This document shows positions 43,666 to 59,106 of a stretch of DNA of 64,000 nt, one piece after another. The position numbers and the translations under genes are program-made. The DNA comes from Amaranthus tricolor (Eukaryota; Streptophyta; Magnoliopsida; Caryophyllales; Amaranthaceae). The notes under the pieces were generated by a model that was not told the DNA's origin, made no database searches, and worked only from the letters and a program-made list of their open reading frames with translations. Within the stretch, counting starts at the first letter, position 1. Each line of letters begins with the position of its first letter. The DNA is taken from NCBI RefSeq assembly GCF_026212465.1, contig NC_080053.1:12787261-12851260 (forward strand), written 5' to 3'.

Positions 43666-45650
43666 ATGGGGGTAGATTACTACAATATGTTGCAGGTAGA
43701 TAGAAATGCAACAGATGAAGATTTAAAAAAGGCATACAAAAAATTGGCAATGAAATGGCATCCTGATAAAAACCCAAATAATAAGAAAAATGCTGAAGCC
43801 AAATTCAAGGAAATCTCTGAGGCCTATGAGGTTATTTCTTTTTATTTCCTCTTCTTCATTTATTATACATTAATTATCATTTTAGCCCCCATTTTTAAAT
43901 AAAAATTCTAAATTTTTGTCCTCATGAATTGTTGATGCAAACATATGAAAATGTACATAGTGGATTAGGGAAATAATTGTGAATGATGAACATAAAAGGG
44001 TCATATGTTCATCTTTTATGTCGGAGTAATTCTGATTATTTAAGTTAAAACGGGTAGAGCGTAGAGGACAAGATTTGGATTCAACTATAAGCTTAAATTT
44101 TTTGTTAAATTGGTTTTTTTGATATAATATCAGAAGCCAACGTTATTAGAGGTCACAGGTATGAGGAGGGCATGTGTTGCATGCACACTTTTAGCCCAAA
44201 TGACTTTTTAGCCCAAATGACTTTTGTGTGAGAGGGCGTGTTATTAAGAAGAGTAGAGCTGACAGTAGAAGTTGATTTCAGGTACTAAGCGATGAGAACA
44301 AACGACAACTGTATGACCAATACGGAGAAGAAGGTCTAAAGGACACACCGGGAGCAGGCTCTAATGGTTCCCCATACGAAAACAACAGAAGAAGGTTTAA
44401 CCCTCGAAGTGCAGAAGACATTTTTGCAGAATTTTTTGGAACAAGTACTTTTGATTTTGAATTTGGCTTTGGATCTGGATCAGGATCAGGATCAGGATCA
44501 TCCCCTTGTGGAAGACTCAAAAGATATTCTTATGGTGATGGTGGAAGTTTTGGCGGGACTGAGAAGATGTATCGAACCTATAGTGAAGCCGGAACAAAGA
44601 AAAAGCCAGCTCCTATTGAAAATCAGTTGGCTTGTACTCTTGAAGAACTCTATTCTGGTTCAACACGCAAGATGAAGATCTCTAGAACAATTGTTGATGC
44701 CAATGGGTACACCACACTTTTTATTTCTTTCCAACTTTTATGGCCCGCATGGTAGGTGGTAATGGGGTTGAAAATTAGTGTAATTTTAGTTAAAAAATTT
44801 TTTGACTACCATAATGGTTATGATGCCCAACTTCAATCATCACATTTTCTTTATAAACTTTTCATTGCAATAGGAATCGCATAAAATTTTTGATGAAATT
44901 TTTACACTATATTCCCTACTGCCATTTAATACCAGTAACCAAACGGGTCGTTAACTTAATGTTGCAACTATCAGTTTGAACTTTTGGTTGAATTAGTTCC
45001 TCAACATCGTATTAGAAGTCAACATGACAAGAGGTCACGAGTTAAAATTTCCAATTAACTCTTATTTAAATTGAAATATTGAGCATCGGGTATGAGAAGA
45101 ACTTCTATTAGCATTTCATGAGGTCTAAACCATCGGCTTAAGTTGTTGGTTGAATTGGGTTCTTGACACTTGGTATGAATTCTTGTATTCTAACTAATTT
45201 TGTTGAAACAAGTTCAGATGCCAAGTGCCAGAAACAGAAATCCTTGCAATTGAAGTAAAACCCGGATGGAAAAAGGGAACAAAGATCACATTTCCGGATA
45301 AAGGAAATCAGCAAGTGAACCAACTTCCAGCAGACTTAGTATTTGTGATTGATGAAAAACCACACGACGTATTCACAAGAGACAGCAACGACTTGATAAT
45401 GACACAAATGGTGAATTTGGCGGAGGCCATTGGAGGGACTACAGTGAAAGTTACCACATTAGATGGGCGAAACCTGTCCATACCCATTAGAGACATGATC
45501 ACTCCAGATTACGAGCTTGTGCTAAGTAGGGAAGGGATGCCTGTTGCCAAAGATCCTAAGGATAGAGGTGATCTGAGAATCAAATTTGACATCAAGTTCC
45601 CAACAACCTTGACATCAGAACAAAAAAAGGCTTTAAAACTCTGCTTTTAA
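43666..45650 (+). CDS. Class B (type II) DnaJ/HSP40 co-chaperone, 340 aa
   Basis: Three exons, 43666-43830, 44282-44706 and 45218-45650, with GT-AG introns and 1023 bp in frame. The J domain occupies residues 1 to about 70: [20 protein letters not shown], the catalytic HPD in KWHPDKNP, then [18 protein letters not shown] Gly/Phe-rich segment with [13 protein letters not shown] follows at about 100-140. The C-terminal substrate-binding domains follow ([46 protein letters not shown]). There is no CX2CXGXG zinc-finger block, so it is class B like human DNAJB1/4/13 and their cytosolic plant homologues. It delivers clients to Hsp70 and stimulates its ATPase. Length is normal for the family. It stands alone between TE blocks. 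Confidence 0.95.
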
Positions 45651-46412
45651 AACCTGATATATCCTTCATCAGTCAATCACTGTTGTCAATGAATTGGGAT
45701 ACTGTAATGTATGTGCACAAGTTTGTTATTATAAGCATCTCCTTGTCAGAATTGATACATAAAATCAGCTCATTGAATATATACCACTTGTACCAAATGT
45801 CAATATGAATTTATGCAAAACATCAAAACTTGAAAATGTTAATTCATTCACTTTGAAATTTGCTGATATTGTACATGAAAATCACAGAGATATTACTCAT
45901 TTTGGTGCAATTTATTTATATAAATAATAATTGTTTTGCCCCCGATTCCCAACAAATTAGATGGTATTATACATGGGTATTATTTTTCTGTGAATGGATT
46001 ACACGCTTATGATCATTATGATTTATGGGCATATGACATATCTTGCATCAAATTCAAAAAGCTCACATACCTGCATTTTATTTTCATACTCTAACTATGC
46101 TTCGACATTGCAGGGTCGTCTTTAAGATTTTAGGCGCCAAATTATAAAAATGAGGCCACTTAAAATATGTCTAACTTAAATTTTACATCATGAGTTGACA
46201 CATATTATCCCCACTTTGCTTTAATCTTATTTTATTTTTAATTATGACTCCAACAAATTTATCCAATCATTTTAATTTTTGTTTCTCTCTTTTATTTTTA
46301 TTCACTCATCTAATACTACCTTAAAGTAAATTTAACCCATGAAACTTATATGAGGGAATCGAAGGGAGTAATTACTCTTTCCCTTCCTAATATATTTCAA
46401 TAATAATTTGAC
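45651..46412. other. Region downstream of the DnaJ gene
   Basis: The first 100 or so bases are the likely 3' UTR. No further gene is seen. A stretch near 46115-46150 (GGCGCCAAATTATAAAAATG) may be a TE relic but cannot be assigned. Confidence 0.5.
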
Positions 46413-47819
46413 TAAGGCTGGCAAAAGCTGACCCGACCTGCTAACCTGATCTGAAACCGACCTGAAATTAGCGGGTTTGGGTTTAGATTTTTGACCCAAT
46501 TAATTAAATGGGTCAACCCGACCTGATCTGTTTATTTAATGGGTTAGGTTCAAGTTGAATATTTGAACCCGAAAAAAACCTGTTTAACCCATTTATTAAA
46601 TGGGTCAATCAGGTCAGGTCGACCCATATTTAACCCATTTAAAAATAAATAAAATAAGCATAATAATAATAATAATAATAAGAATAATAATAATTTAAAA
46701 AAAAAAAAAACGGGATAAAAGACCCACGAAATCCTAAACGCTCAAAGACCAAGCCGTCTTCTCCTTCCTCCTCTTCTCCCTCTCCTTTCTCTCCTTCTTC
46801 CTCTCTCTTCCCGTGCGCCTCCTTCCCATTTTCCCCGACCAGCAGCCGCCCTTCCAAGCAGCAGCAGGGGGCTGCGTCACCTTCCCCAAACAGCAACGAC
46901 CAACATCTAGCCTGCCTCTGCTCGCGTCTGCTGCAGCCACGACCCCAGCCTGCTCTTCTCCCTTTTCTGCTTTGGAGGCTGCTCTTCTCCCTTCTCTCTT
47001 TAATTCTTCATAATAATTTGGTTCGTGTTTGTGTTATTTAGGGTTCGATTTTTTCGAATTTGTTGGGGTTTCATTTTTACTAAACTGATAATTTGCATCT
47101 TGTTTTTTATTTCATTTTTCTGTTTCATTTTTATCGATTTTTTTGATTTTTTCAATTTTTCAGTTTGTGTTATGTTTACTCCATTTTTCTTTATGTTTTG
47201 CAAGATTGTGTTTAATCTTGCTTCATTTTTACTCCTGCTTGCTGCTTCTCTGTGCGACTTCAGAGTGTGCCTTCTCCTTCCTCTTCTCTGTGGCGGCACC
47301 TAGGTAAGAATTATTGATTTATTTCTTTGTTTCCCATTTTTCTGATTTTTTTTTTGATCGATTTTTTCTGATTTGGATTGTGTTTGATTTTTCAGATTTT
47401 TCAGATTTTGCAGTTCAATCTTCCTGTTCTTCAATTCAAGCTTGTACTGTGTTCGATTTTCAACTCCATTAATGGATGAAAGTATGTTATACTGTGTTCC
47501 ATTAATGGATGAAGCTTGTAATGTTTTGCAGTGTTAGCCATAAATTAGTTTTTATATTGTAATTTTGTAATATTGTAATTTTTGGGTCAAATGGATCAAA
47601 TGGGTCAAATGACCTGAAATATATGGGTTCAATGACCTGAAAAAAAAGCAGGTTAAATGGGTCATTAGCAGGTTGACCCGACCTGCAACAGATCAGGTCG
47701 AGGTTTCAATTTTTGACCCATTTAATTAAATGGGTCAGGTTCAGGTCAAGGGTCTATTGACCCATTTATATATGACCCGAACCTGAAAACGACCCAACCC
47801 GACCTGTTTGACACCCCTA
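46413..47819. mobile_element. Non-autonomous hAT element with perfect TSD
   Basis: 1407 bp. Ends TAAGGCTGGCAAA and, reversed, TAGGGGTGTCAAA. AATTTGAC is duplicated exactly at 46405-46412 and 47820-47827. Subterminal regions are dense in GACCCGACCTG, AACCTGA and TGGGTCA words. No transposase ORF. The middle (about 46710-47320) is different in composition: CT-rich, GC-richer, with a gene-start look (AGGGTTCGATT) and a possible donor CCTAGGTAAGAATT at about 47298. It may be the promoter and 5' UTR of a lost transposase gene or a captured host fragment. Confidence 0.9.
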
Positions 47820-47827
47820 AATTTGAC

Positions 47828-48787
47828 CATTCTTTCTTCAGGGTAAGGGTGCAACCACTTGTAAGCCAAATAGTTCATGACGCAAATTTTTGTTTTATAA
47901 TATTTTAAATATATATTTTTTTTTTTTACCAAATTTAAGACTTAAAACTTAAAAGGTTAAATTCAAGATCTAATGGCCAACTCTAAGACTTAAAAGACAA
48001 ATTTCAATTTAAGTCGATTTGATTTTAACTCATAAATTTGATATTATACCTTTTCTAATATATTTCAATTACAAAACTTAAAAAACCAAATTTGAGACTT
48101 AAAAGAACAATTCGAACGTTATCTTCAATTTGGCCTTTCAAGTCTCAAATTTATATTGAAAAAAATATAAATATTATAAAAATTATTGTACGAGACAGTC
48201 TCACCAAAAGACGTGTCTTATACGTGAGTTAAATAGTCCATCTAATACATACTATGAAAATATATACTCATCATAGGATCCTTATTTGAAGTCGTCTCAC
48301 CAAGAAACAGAATCTCACGAGAGCAAGTCAAAGAAATAAAAATAAAATAAATTAGTGAAAGGTTAAAGAGTAATGACAACATTTCAATTAAAATGTTGCA
48401 ACTTGCAATACTTTTACATTAAGCATAAAATACAACAAATTAGCAACATAGGCGAATGAAAAAACAAAATACCTTTCCATATGGTAATATCCTTCATCAA
48501 CCATTATAATTAGCATCAACTGAAAATAAATAATAAAAAACAAATGGAGAGTAGTGTAGTTGAAGACTTAAAAGTTAATAAGATTACATAATGAAGCAGC
48601 TAAGAGATTATAAAAGTATAAACCAACTTTAATTACTGAAGAAATGAACCTAAAAAGACAAAAGAATAACAAAAGCCATTTCTTGAAATTGGAAATCAAG
48701 TAAGAGTACTAAGAGAAGTGGTTTGTTCTTCTTTAATTATAGTTGTTGAACTACTACTAACAATAAGTAAAATAAAACTAACAACAA
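47828..48787. other. AT-rich stretch with an old MITE-like segment
   Basis: No gene. Around 48185-48330 the words GAGACAGTCTCACC, GACGTGTC and GTCGTCTCACC look like a decayed short inverted-repeat element, similar in style to the one in the SPOC gene intron near 62010-62050. Confidence 0.4.
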
Positions 48788-49126
48788 CACTACAACATTA
48801 TAATAAATTTAACTTTTCATGATATTGATTTAATGGCATTAAAAAATTACCACTGATTTATATTTTTAGTATAATAATTATTGGTTTTTGTTTTATGTTT
48901 CATTATAAAGTGATTTAGTGACACTTTATTTGGTCTTTAGCGATATATGTAAATATCACTAGAGCCTATATCGCGAAAAGCTTTAGTATAATTTTTTATT
49001 ATGCCGCTAAAGGGTCTGATAATTGTCACTAAATCCACCATATGTACTATTAAAAATTTAAAATTGTGGCATTTAAATTAAATATTACTAAATACATCCC
49101 ACTAAAAACAAATTATGATGTAGTGC
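48788..49126. mobile_element. CACTA-type MITE, 339 bp
   Basis: The left end CACTACAACATTATAAT and the reversed right end CACTACATCATAATTTG are inverted. The flanks are CAA (48785-48787 and 49127-49129), a 3-bp TSD as for CACTA elements. The interior has words such as TGATTTAGTGACAC and ATTGTCACTAAATC in inverted arrangement. No coding capacity. Confidence 0.8.
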
Positions 49127-49129
49127 AAA

Positions 49130-49709
49130 TTGTTTATGGTGCTTTAGCATTTGATTTTGATAATGATGATGAGTTTGGTAGGAAGAAGAAGAAAGAAAAG
49201 GGGAGATTATAAAGAAAGTTGATTTGCTCGAAACTCGAACGTGCCATCCTTTACATTAACAAGTAGTTTTCATTGGAAATTAGTTTTCACTGGAAATATA
49301 ATGCAATACAAATAAAATAAACTAATTTGTATTTTCTTTGTGTGGATTACAATGGAATTTTTTATTTTGTAAATCATCAAATGGAGACCATAAAGATAAG
49401 GTTGAGACGATAAAAGAAGTCGCTCGGAAACTTGATATGAGTAGAAGGCGTTCATGCACTTTCCAATTATGATATTTCTCCCACAAAGGTGCTTTGGGTG
49501 ATAAATGTAATTCACAATGAGATATAATTTACACAAGGAAATTGTAGCACAAGGAAATTGCAATAGTAAATACAAATGTTGTAGTGAATTAAGAACGTTG
49601 ATGATATTGAGAGTTAATTACCCTCTCTAAATTTTATCTCATAAAAGGAAAAACAAGATATTCTTAAGAGAGAAATCTTAAATGATATGGAAAATGGGAT
49701 GGACTGTCC
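49130..49709. other. Short intergenic stretch left of hAT-3
   Basis: AT-rich. A 101-aa minus-strand frame (49270-49575) shows no domain, and I do not consider it a gene. Confidence 0.5.
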
Positions 49710-50013
49710 CTATGACTAGAGCTGTTCAAAATAAACCGACCCGAAAATCCGACCCGTAATCGAAAATTATCCGACCCGAAAAAATGTAAGTTTTTTAGGT
49801 TTACCGAACCGCAATTACCCAAACCAATACTTCACTCGAACCGTTTGATAACCGAAAAGGGCAAAATCGAACTGCAACCGAATTTTATAACCGACATATA
49901 AACCTTAACCGATGTTAGCCGAACTGAACAGTGATCGACCCGAGTCAAATCCGACCCGAATTATGCACGTAACCGAATGCAACCTGACTAAAACTGATTA
50001 AGATCGAACTGTT

Positions 50014-50127
50014 TTTAACCCGAACTGATACAAACCCGAATCGATTATTAATCGAACTGTTTTTAACCCGAAATGATACTAACCCGAACCGATTGTTAAT
50101 CGAACTGTTACAAATCCGAATCAATTT
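50014..50127. repeat. 48-bp repeat in hAT-3 subterminal region
   Basis: Two copies of a unit containing AACCCGAACTGATAC, AACCCGAATCGATT and ATCGAACTG with 48-bp period, followed by a partial third. Part of the ACCCGA-rich subterminal array. Confidence 0.7.
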
Positions 50128-50285
50128 TTCACCTAATTTTAGCAAATTAGGTCCAATTTCAGTTTTCTAATTATGATTTTTTGAATATTTAAAACTAATT
50201 TCTAATATTGAAAAATTGTAAACAAGATTATATATAAATATTTTAGCAATTCAATTATAAACCAATAAGATTCCACCAATTCTTC

Positions 50286-50515
50286 AAGCTTTAAGCCCCA
50301 AAAAATTACATTCATCACTTATACATCCACCAAATATAAATATACAAATATTAAGTTTTTAACCCCAAAAATTTACATCCATCACTTATACATCCACCAA
50401 ATTAACATATACAAATATCAAGTTTTTTACCCCAAAAATTTACATCCATCACTTATACATCCACCTAATGTAAATATACAAATATCAAGTTTTTAACCCC
50501 AAAAATTAACATTCA
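50286..50515. repeat. 67-bp tandem repeat (about 3.4 copies) in hAT-3
   Basis: Copies start at 50286, 50353, 50420 and 50487 (exact 67-bp period). Each contains ACATCCATCACTTATACATC and ends in TATACAAATATC. It lies between the subterminal region and the 3' end of the transposase gene. Confidence 0.9.
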
Positions 50516-51180
50516 ATCAGCAACTATATATAGTTATATATCCACCATAAAAGTATCATCCATCAAATGTACGTGAGTATGTCCACCATTAAATACTTTC
50601 TCCAAAACAAAACATCAAAGTCGACAACGAGCACCAAAATCTCTCACGTACTGCTGCTTTGCTTGTGGTACCATATTTCAATCTTGAACAAAAACAAACA
50701 AAAAAAGTATTAAAAGAAAGTAATTCATTCTTATAAGAAAGATACAAAAAAGAAACGCCTAAAATTTTGCTACCAGAATATATATCACATGTCGGGTGAG
50801 ATCATTGTAATGCCTCTCAAGGCCAACAAACACCGCATGTTCAGCAAGCTACCAACATGAATCATAGCTAAGGAAACATTTCTAATTGCCTAATCTCAAG
50901 TAAACAAGGCTATTAGAAAGTTGCCTATAAGACTAAGACTCATGGATAACATTCACCCAACCCAACGATTATCAAGTTTCCATGTGACTTGTAAGGTTAA
51001 ATTACTTGTGTCCAGATTCCGTGTTTCAATTTGAGCCACAATCAGATCCATAAGAACCAACATCATTTGCATGGCAACAATCAAGTTAATAAACCATATC
51101 TGAGTACATAAAGTACACGAAACACGAGTTATAATAGAATGATAATTAACTAACATTTATTTAAAAAGTAAAATACGTAC

Positions 51181-53570
51181 CAGATTCTGAAGACGAGGAT
51201 CCACTTGGACCCTGATCTCCCTTAGCATGCGATTCTGCATCGGGGACTAAGTCACTGCCAACAACTAATCCTACTTCATCAGATTCTTCTTCATATCCAA
51301 ACAACCAATTACGAGTTAAAATCAAGGCTTCAACATGTCTTGATAAAAGGGATGCTCTCCATCTCTTCAAAATTCTTCCTCCCATAGAAAAAGTTGATTC
51401 GGATGCAACTGTGGTTATTGGAATAGCTAATATGTCTTTAGCTATTTTAGACATAATTGGGTATGTAGTTTGTTGGTCTTTCCAATACAACAAAATATCA
51501 AATTTCGAATCACCATGCATGTGCAAAGGTGATTCAAGGTATTTTTCCACTTCCGATAAAATATTTGAAGAAAAAAGTAGTTCTTGAGAACTTTCAAAAC
51601 TCTGTAAACAAACAATAAAACATATGAAACTTATTAATAGTAATAATAATAAATATATTGTTAAAGGAGTTTAAAATTAAATAATACATACCTCATAGCC
51701 ATCAGAATCACGAGAGCATGAACCAACTGATGCGACATTTTCAGAAGTAGAAGCTTGATGAGTTTTAGTCGATAAAGTAATTGTAGACTTGTAATCATTA
51801 AAAAGATTGACAAGTCCAAAGCGAACCCTCACAATTTGTTGATAAACCTCATCCTCAGATTGATAAACCTTTCTAAAATGATATTTTAGAAATGGAATCT
51901 TATGCCTAGGGTCAAACACCGCAGCAATAGACAAAATTAAAGAGGACTCGCCCCAATATTTCTCTAACTTCTCAAAAATCTCATTTCTCATCCCTCTAAT
52001 GCAGGTATCCTCACTTTCACAAGCACGTCGTAGGTGGTATTTTGCCTTACAAACTTGTTCAAAATACAAATTTGCAGTGGGATAATCTGACCCAGAAAAA
52101 AGATTGGTCATTTCATAGAAAGGTTGAAGAATAGAAGCCATGTTTTCAACAGATTCCCACTCACGATCAGTGAGCTTTAAGGTGTAGTCAGGCTCAGTAC
52201 TACCAAAGCGATTCACCGCAACTCTATAGTCAAGAGCTCGCTTCAACATTAAGTATATAGAGTTCCATGTCGTTACAACATCCAACCACAATTTCAGCGA
52301 AGAAGGTTTTTCCAACTGAGATACAAAATCTCTAAACCTAATCATCCTTGCCTCGGATGAATCAATGTACTTGACATTATCAGGCACAAGTTTGACAGCA
52401 GGATCAATTGCTTTTAATCCATCTTTAACAATCAAATTTAAAATGTGTGCCGCACAACGAATATGAAAATGTGCACCATCACATGGAAAAGACGAATGGC
52501 CATTTAAACATTCTTGTAACAAGGGGATCATGGAATCATTATTGGTTGCGTTGTCAACAGTCATGCACATAACCTTTGATTCAAGACCCCAATCCTTGAT
52601 CATTGCATAAACAAGCTCATAAATCGCATGACCAGTGTGTGGGGGAGGGAAATGACGAAAATTAAGAACTTTCGACTTCAAACACCAATCCTTGTCAATA
52701 TAATGAGCCGTTAAAGTCAAGTATCCACGAGATGTGCAAGCTGTCCAAATGTCACATGTCAAAGACACCTTGCTATCTAAATCCTTCAAAGTTTCAAATA
52801 ACATTTTCCTTAACTTAGAGTTTTTCCTCATGCACCATCGAGTGATGGATCTAGATATGTTCTTCACCTTTGGATTCAAGTAACGATGCAATTTCCTTGT
52901 GAATTTGTGCTCAACCATGCTTAAGGGGTATCCATGGTACATAATGGCCTCGGCAAAAAGAGAACAATATTTTCTCTGACTAAAATCACCAATGAGATCA
53001 CCATTTTTAGCAAGCCATTCTTGGTAAGGTTCACAAGTCTTGAGGTGATTTCTACAATTTAGAGGTTCCATAGTGACCTTCGGCTCTATAATCAGTATTC
53101 TTACAATGGCGACAAACAGCATGTAATAAAATAACAACATTGTTATCATCCTTCTCGACCACTATGGTAAAATGATCCCAAACTGGTGAGGTACGCTTTT
53201 CAAGTCCTTCAATATCCTCCTGAAACTTAGTTCTAGTTCGCCTTCGACCTCCAGCTAAAGAAATTCCACCTCTTCCTCTACTAGTTTTTGCACGTTTTGA
53301 TGGACGAATAGGACGTTGGACAACTTATCTAGGGTTCGGGTTCACATTCCTTGGAGTGGATACACTAGTTTGTAACTCTTCAAACGCTGTTAATTTCAAC
53401 AAAAATAATACACATGCTAGTAATTTATCTCAATATTGAACACAATGCAAAAGAATGATAAAGTACACAAAACATATAAGGTACTTGAACCATTAGATTA
53501 ACAAATTACCCGTGTTCGAAATATTGTCAAATTGAAAACCATTAGCTTCATTTGCCTCATTAAAATCCAT
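51181..53570 (-). pseudogene. hAT-3 transposase, broken by a stop and a frameshift
   Basis: Exons on the minus strand: 53570-53510 (ATG at 53570), 53386-51692 and 51601-51181; a last short exon may lie near 51065-51105. A BED zinc finger (SPVWDHF, CRHC) precedes the catalytic core (VSLTCDIWTA, LTAHYIDKDW, MTVDNATNND, RCAAHILNLIV). The last exon has the hAT dimerisation motif (IAKDILAIPITTVASESTFS). Two lesions are visible: TAA at 53327-53325 in the second exon, and a one-base insertion near 53054 within the BED finger. The frame downstream of the shift is otherwise open for 450 or so codons. Similar to RICESLEEPER/DAYSLEEPER-type proteins. Confidence 0.9.
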
Positions 53571-56622
<3,052 letters not shown>

Positions 56623-56756
56623 AGCATACATCAATTAAAAACCCGACTATTAACTTATTTCGATATTCCGATCGATAGTTGTCCGTAACCGATAACTACT
56701 CGAAAAATAAAGCTCGAACCCGATTTGTGCCCGAAAAAACCGAACTAATGTAAGAC

Positions 56757-57744
56757 TAGAGCTGTTCAAAAGTGACCCGACTCGAAAATCCGAACCGAAA
56801 TCGAAAGTAAACCGACCCGAAAATGTGTTCCTTTTTTTGGTTTATCGAACCGACAGTACCCGAACCAAAATTGTACCCGAACCGGTTGACAACCGAAATG
56901 GGAAAGCTGAACCCGAGCTGTAACCGATCTTTGTAACCGACACATAACCGTTAACCGAGATTACATGAACCTAATAATGACCGACCCGACTCATATCCGA
57001 CCCGAATCATGCTCGAAACTGAATTCTATCTGGCTAAAACCGACTTAACCCGAACGAATTTTTTTTAGATCGAACTGCTGTAAACCTGAACCAATTTTTA
57101 ACATAGAAGTATGATAGACTCATATTTAATCATTTTATTTGTTAATCTAATAAAGTGTTAGATATTTTAATAAATTAAATTTTATAAATACATGGTTTCC
57201 TATATTTAGAGTTAATAATCAATGGTCAATGTTTATTTAAATACTTTTAATCGAATTAGATGAATATTGATAGAACTTTATAATTTTAATTTCCGGTCAA
57301 ACAAGTAAAAGTAATAAAGTAATAATGATTACTAATTGATTTGCATTTTAACTATTTTGCTTTAAATAAAGGGAATTTTGTCATCAATTAAAAATTGACT
57401 AACAACTTAATTTGATATTGATTTGATTGATAGTAATTAGTAATACGTAGTTGAATTTTGCTTTAAAAAAAAAATCGAATCCGATCTGTACCCGAAAAAA
57501 CCGAACCAATTAGTAATCGTTGACAACCCAAGACCGATTGACACTCGACACGAACTTCAACCGACACCGAACTGATGCTAACCCGATAGCTTGAATAACC
57601 GATCTCCAACCGAACCGTGACTAACCGACTCGACCCGAGTATGAACCGTTGTAACACAAAGTCGAAAAATAATCGATCCGAAATGCAACCGAACCGAATG
57701 ACACCCGTCCGAAACCGACCCGATCACCCGAATGAACACCTCTA
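56757..57744. mobile_element. Non-autonomous hAT nested in hAT-3, same family
   Basis: 988 bp. Ends TAGAGCTGTTCAAAA and, reversed, TAGAGGTGTTCATTCGG, the same as hAT-3. TGTAAGAC is duplicated exactly at 56749-56756 and 57745-57752. Its subterminal regions align with those of hAT-3 (for example CCGAAAAAACCGAAC, ACCCGAGTATGA), while about 450 bp in the middle is unrelated AT-rich DNA. No ORF. A deletion derivative that jumped into a larger relative. Confidence 0.95.
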
Positions 57745-57986
57745 TGTAAGACCGATGACAACCCGAGCTCGATTGACACGCGACTCGAATTTCAACCGAT
57801 AACAAATCGGTTTGAACCCGATAATGCGAACAACCGTTGTTAAACCGACCCGTAACCAACCGATATGACCCGAGTATGACCCGTTGTTGTATACAACCAA
57901 AAATTTACCGATTCGAAAACCAACCGAGCCGAATTACACCCATCCGAAACCGACCCGATGACCGAATGAACACCTCTACCTATGAC

Positions 57987-58570
57987 ATGTAACCTCTATT
58001 TATAAGCAATGCGTCAAACAACACCTCATTTTGAAACAAAAGTGACAACCAAGCAAAGCTTATGAATCAAAATAATGTTTCACCAAGCAAAGTTTGTGAA
58101 TCAAAATAATGATTCATCAAATCCTTTGGGGCATTTAATTGGACTTATAATATATTCATTTTAATCTCACTACCATACTAATTATGTAGTATATATAAAT
58201 TTAAGTTTATATACTTTAAATGTTAGAACAGTTTTTACTTTCCAAAATTATCGAGTTTTCCTAAGTGTAGTAAAGATGGAGAAGATATAGAGACGCGTGC
58301 AACTGTAGAACTAGTTAACTCTTTTGTTATCCAAAACACTTCCTTCTAGAGTTCTGATCGTGTATTCAATATTGATAGATTAGGTCCTTTTCGTTTATTA
58401 ACTAGTTAACTCATGGCCCCCCTCTTTCACTAAATTTTTATTTTTTGAGTATGGTTCTGGGTGGTTGCCCTTTCAATCGACCCTCAAAGTTGGCCATGTC
58501 ATATTGACAACATTGTAATGGTGAATTGACCTGATATAATATCAACAATATTTTAGACTTAAATTGAGAT
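57987..58570. other. Intergenic stretch between hAT-3 and a solo LTR
   Basis: AT-rich, with a short duplication of CACCAAGCAAAG-type words near 58035-58110. Nothing coding. Confidence 0.5.
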
Positions 58571-59101
58571 TGTTGGGGATTAGAAATCCCATATACTCAA
58601 AATATCCTATATATTGATCATCCTTGATCAATGAGTCAAGGGTCAAAAGTACAAATTAGTATTGACTTTTAAAGTCACATGCTCATATTGGTCCGACATC
58701 ACATAGCAAATTAGCAATCTCCCACCTTCATCTTCAGTGAAAAGACTTCCAAGAGTAAACGCCCATTATCTAAGATAAACGCTGCCCACTACGTCACTTT
58801 CACGGTCACCATCTTCATAAGGCAGCACTACAAAATTAACCAATCCCATACTGAAACTCCTATAAATAGATCATTCTTCTACAAAAATCGGGTTACGCAA
58901 TTCTACTTTCATACTCATACTTACAATTATTACTTACCTAAATATCGGAGGCCTTTCCGGGACGTTAGCCTCCAGTTTAGTCTTTCTTTGTAGTTGCAAG
59001 TACACCACTCGCAGCAGTCAGATTATCTCACTTCCCTTAATCCAAAGGTACTTCTCTCTTAAAAATCCCTTTATAAATTTAACAGTTTTTTAGCAGAAAC
59101 A
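58571..59101 (+). mobile_element. Solo LTR, 531 bp
   Basis: Starts TGTTGGGGATTAG and ends GCAGAAACA. GAGAT is duplicated at 58566-58570 and 59102-59106, a 5-bp TSD. It holds a TATA box (CCTATAAATAG near 58860) and a downstream segment AATATCGGAGGCC...GTTAGCCTCC that resembles LTRs of Ty3/Gypsy-type plant elements. No internal domain or second LTR, so it arose by LTR-LTR recombination. Superfamily assignment is tentative. Confidence 0.75.
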
Positions 59102-59106
59102 GAGAT

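Noticed and set aside
46639..47303. Open frames of 66-101 aa in the core of the non-autonomous hAT
   Set aside because: Driven by CT-rich and T-rich simple sequence; no domain. The segment was described instead as a promoter-like or captured core.
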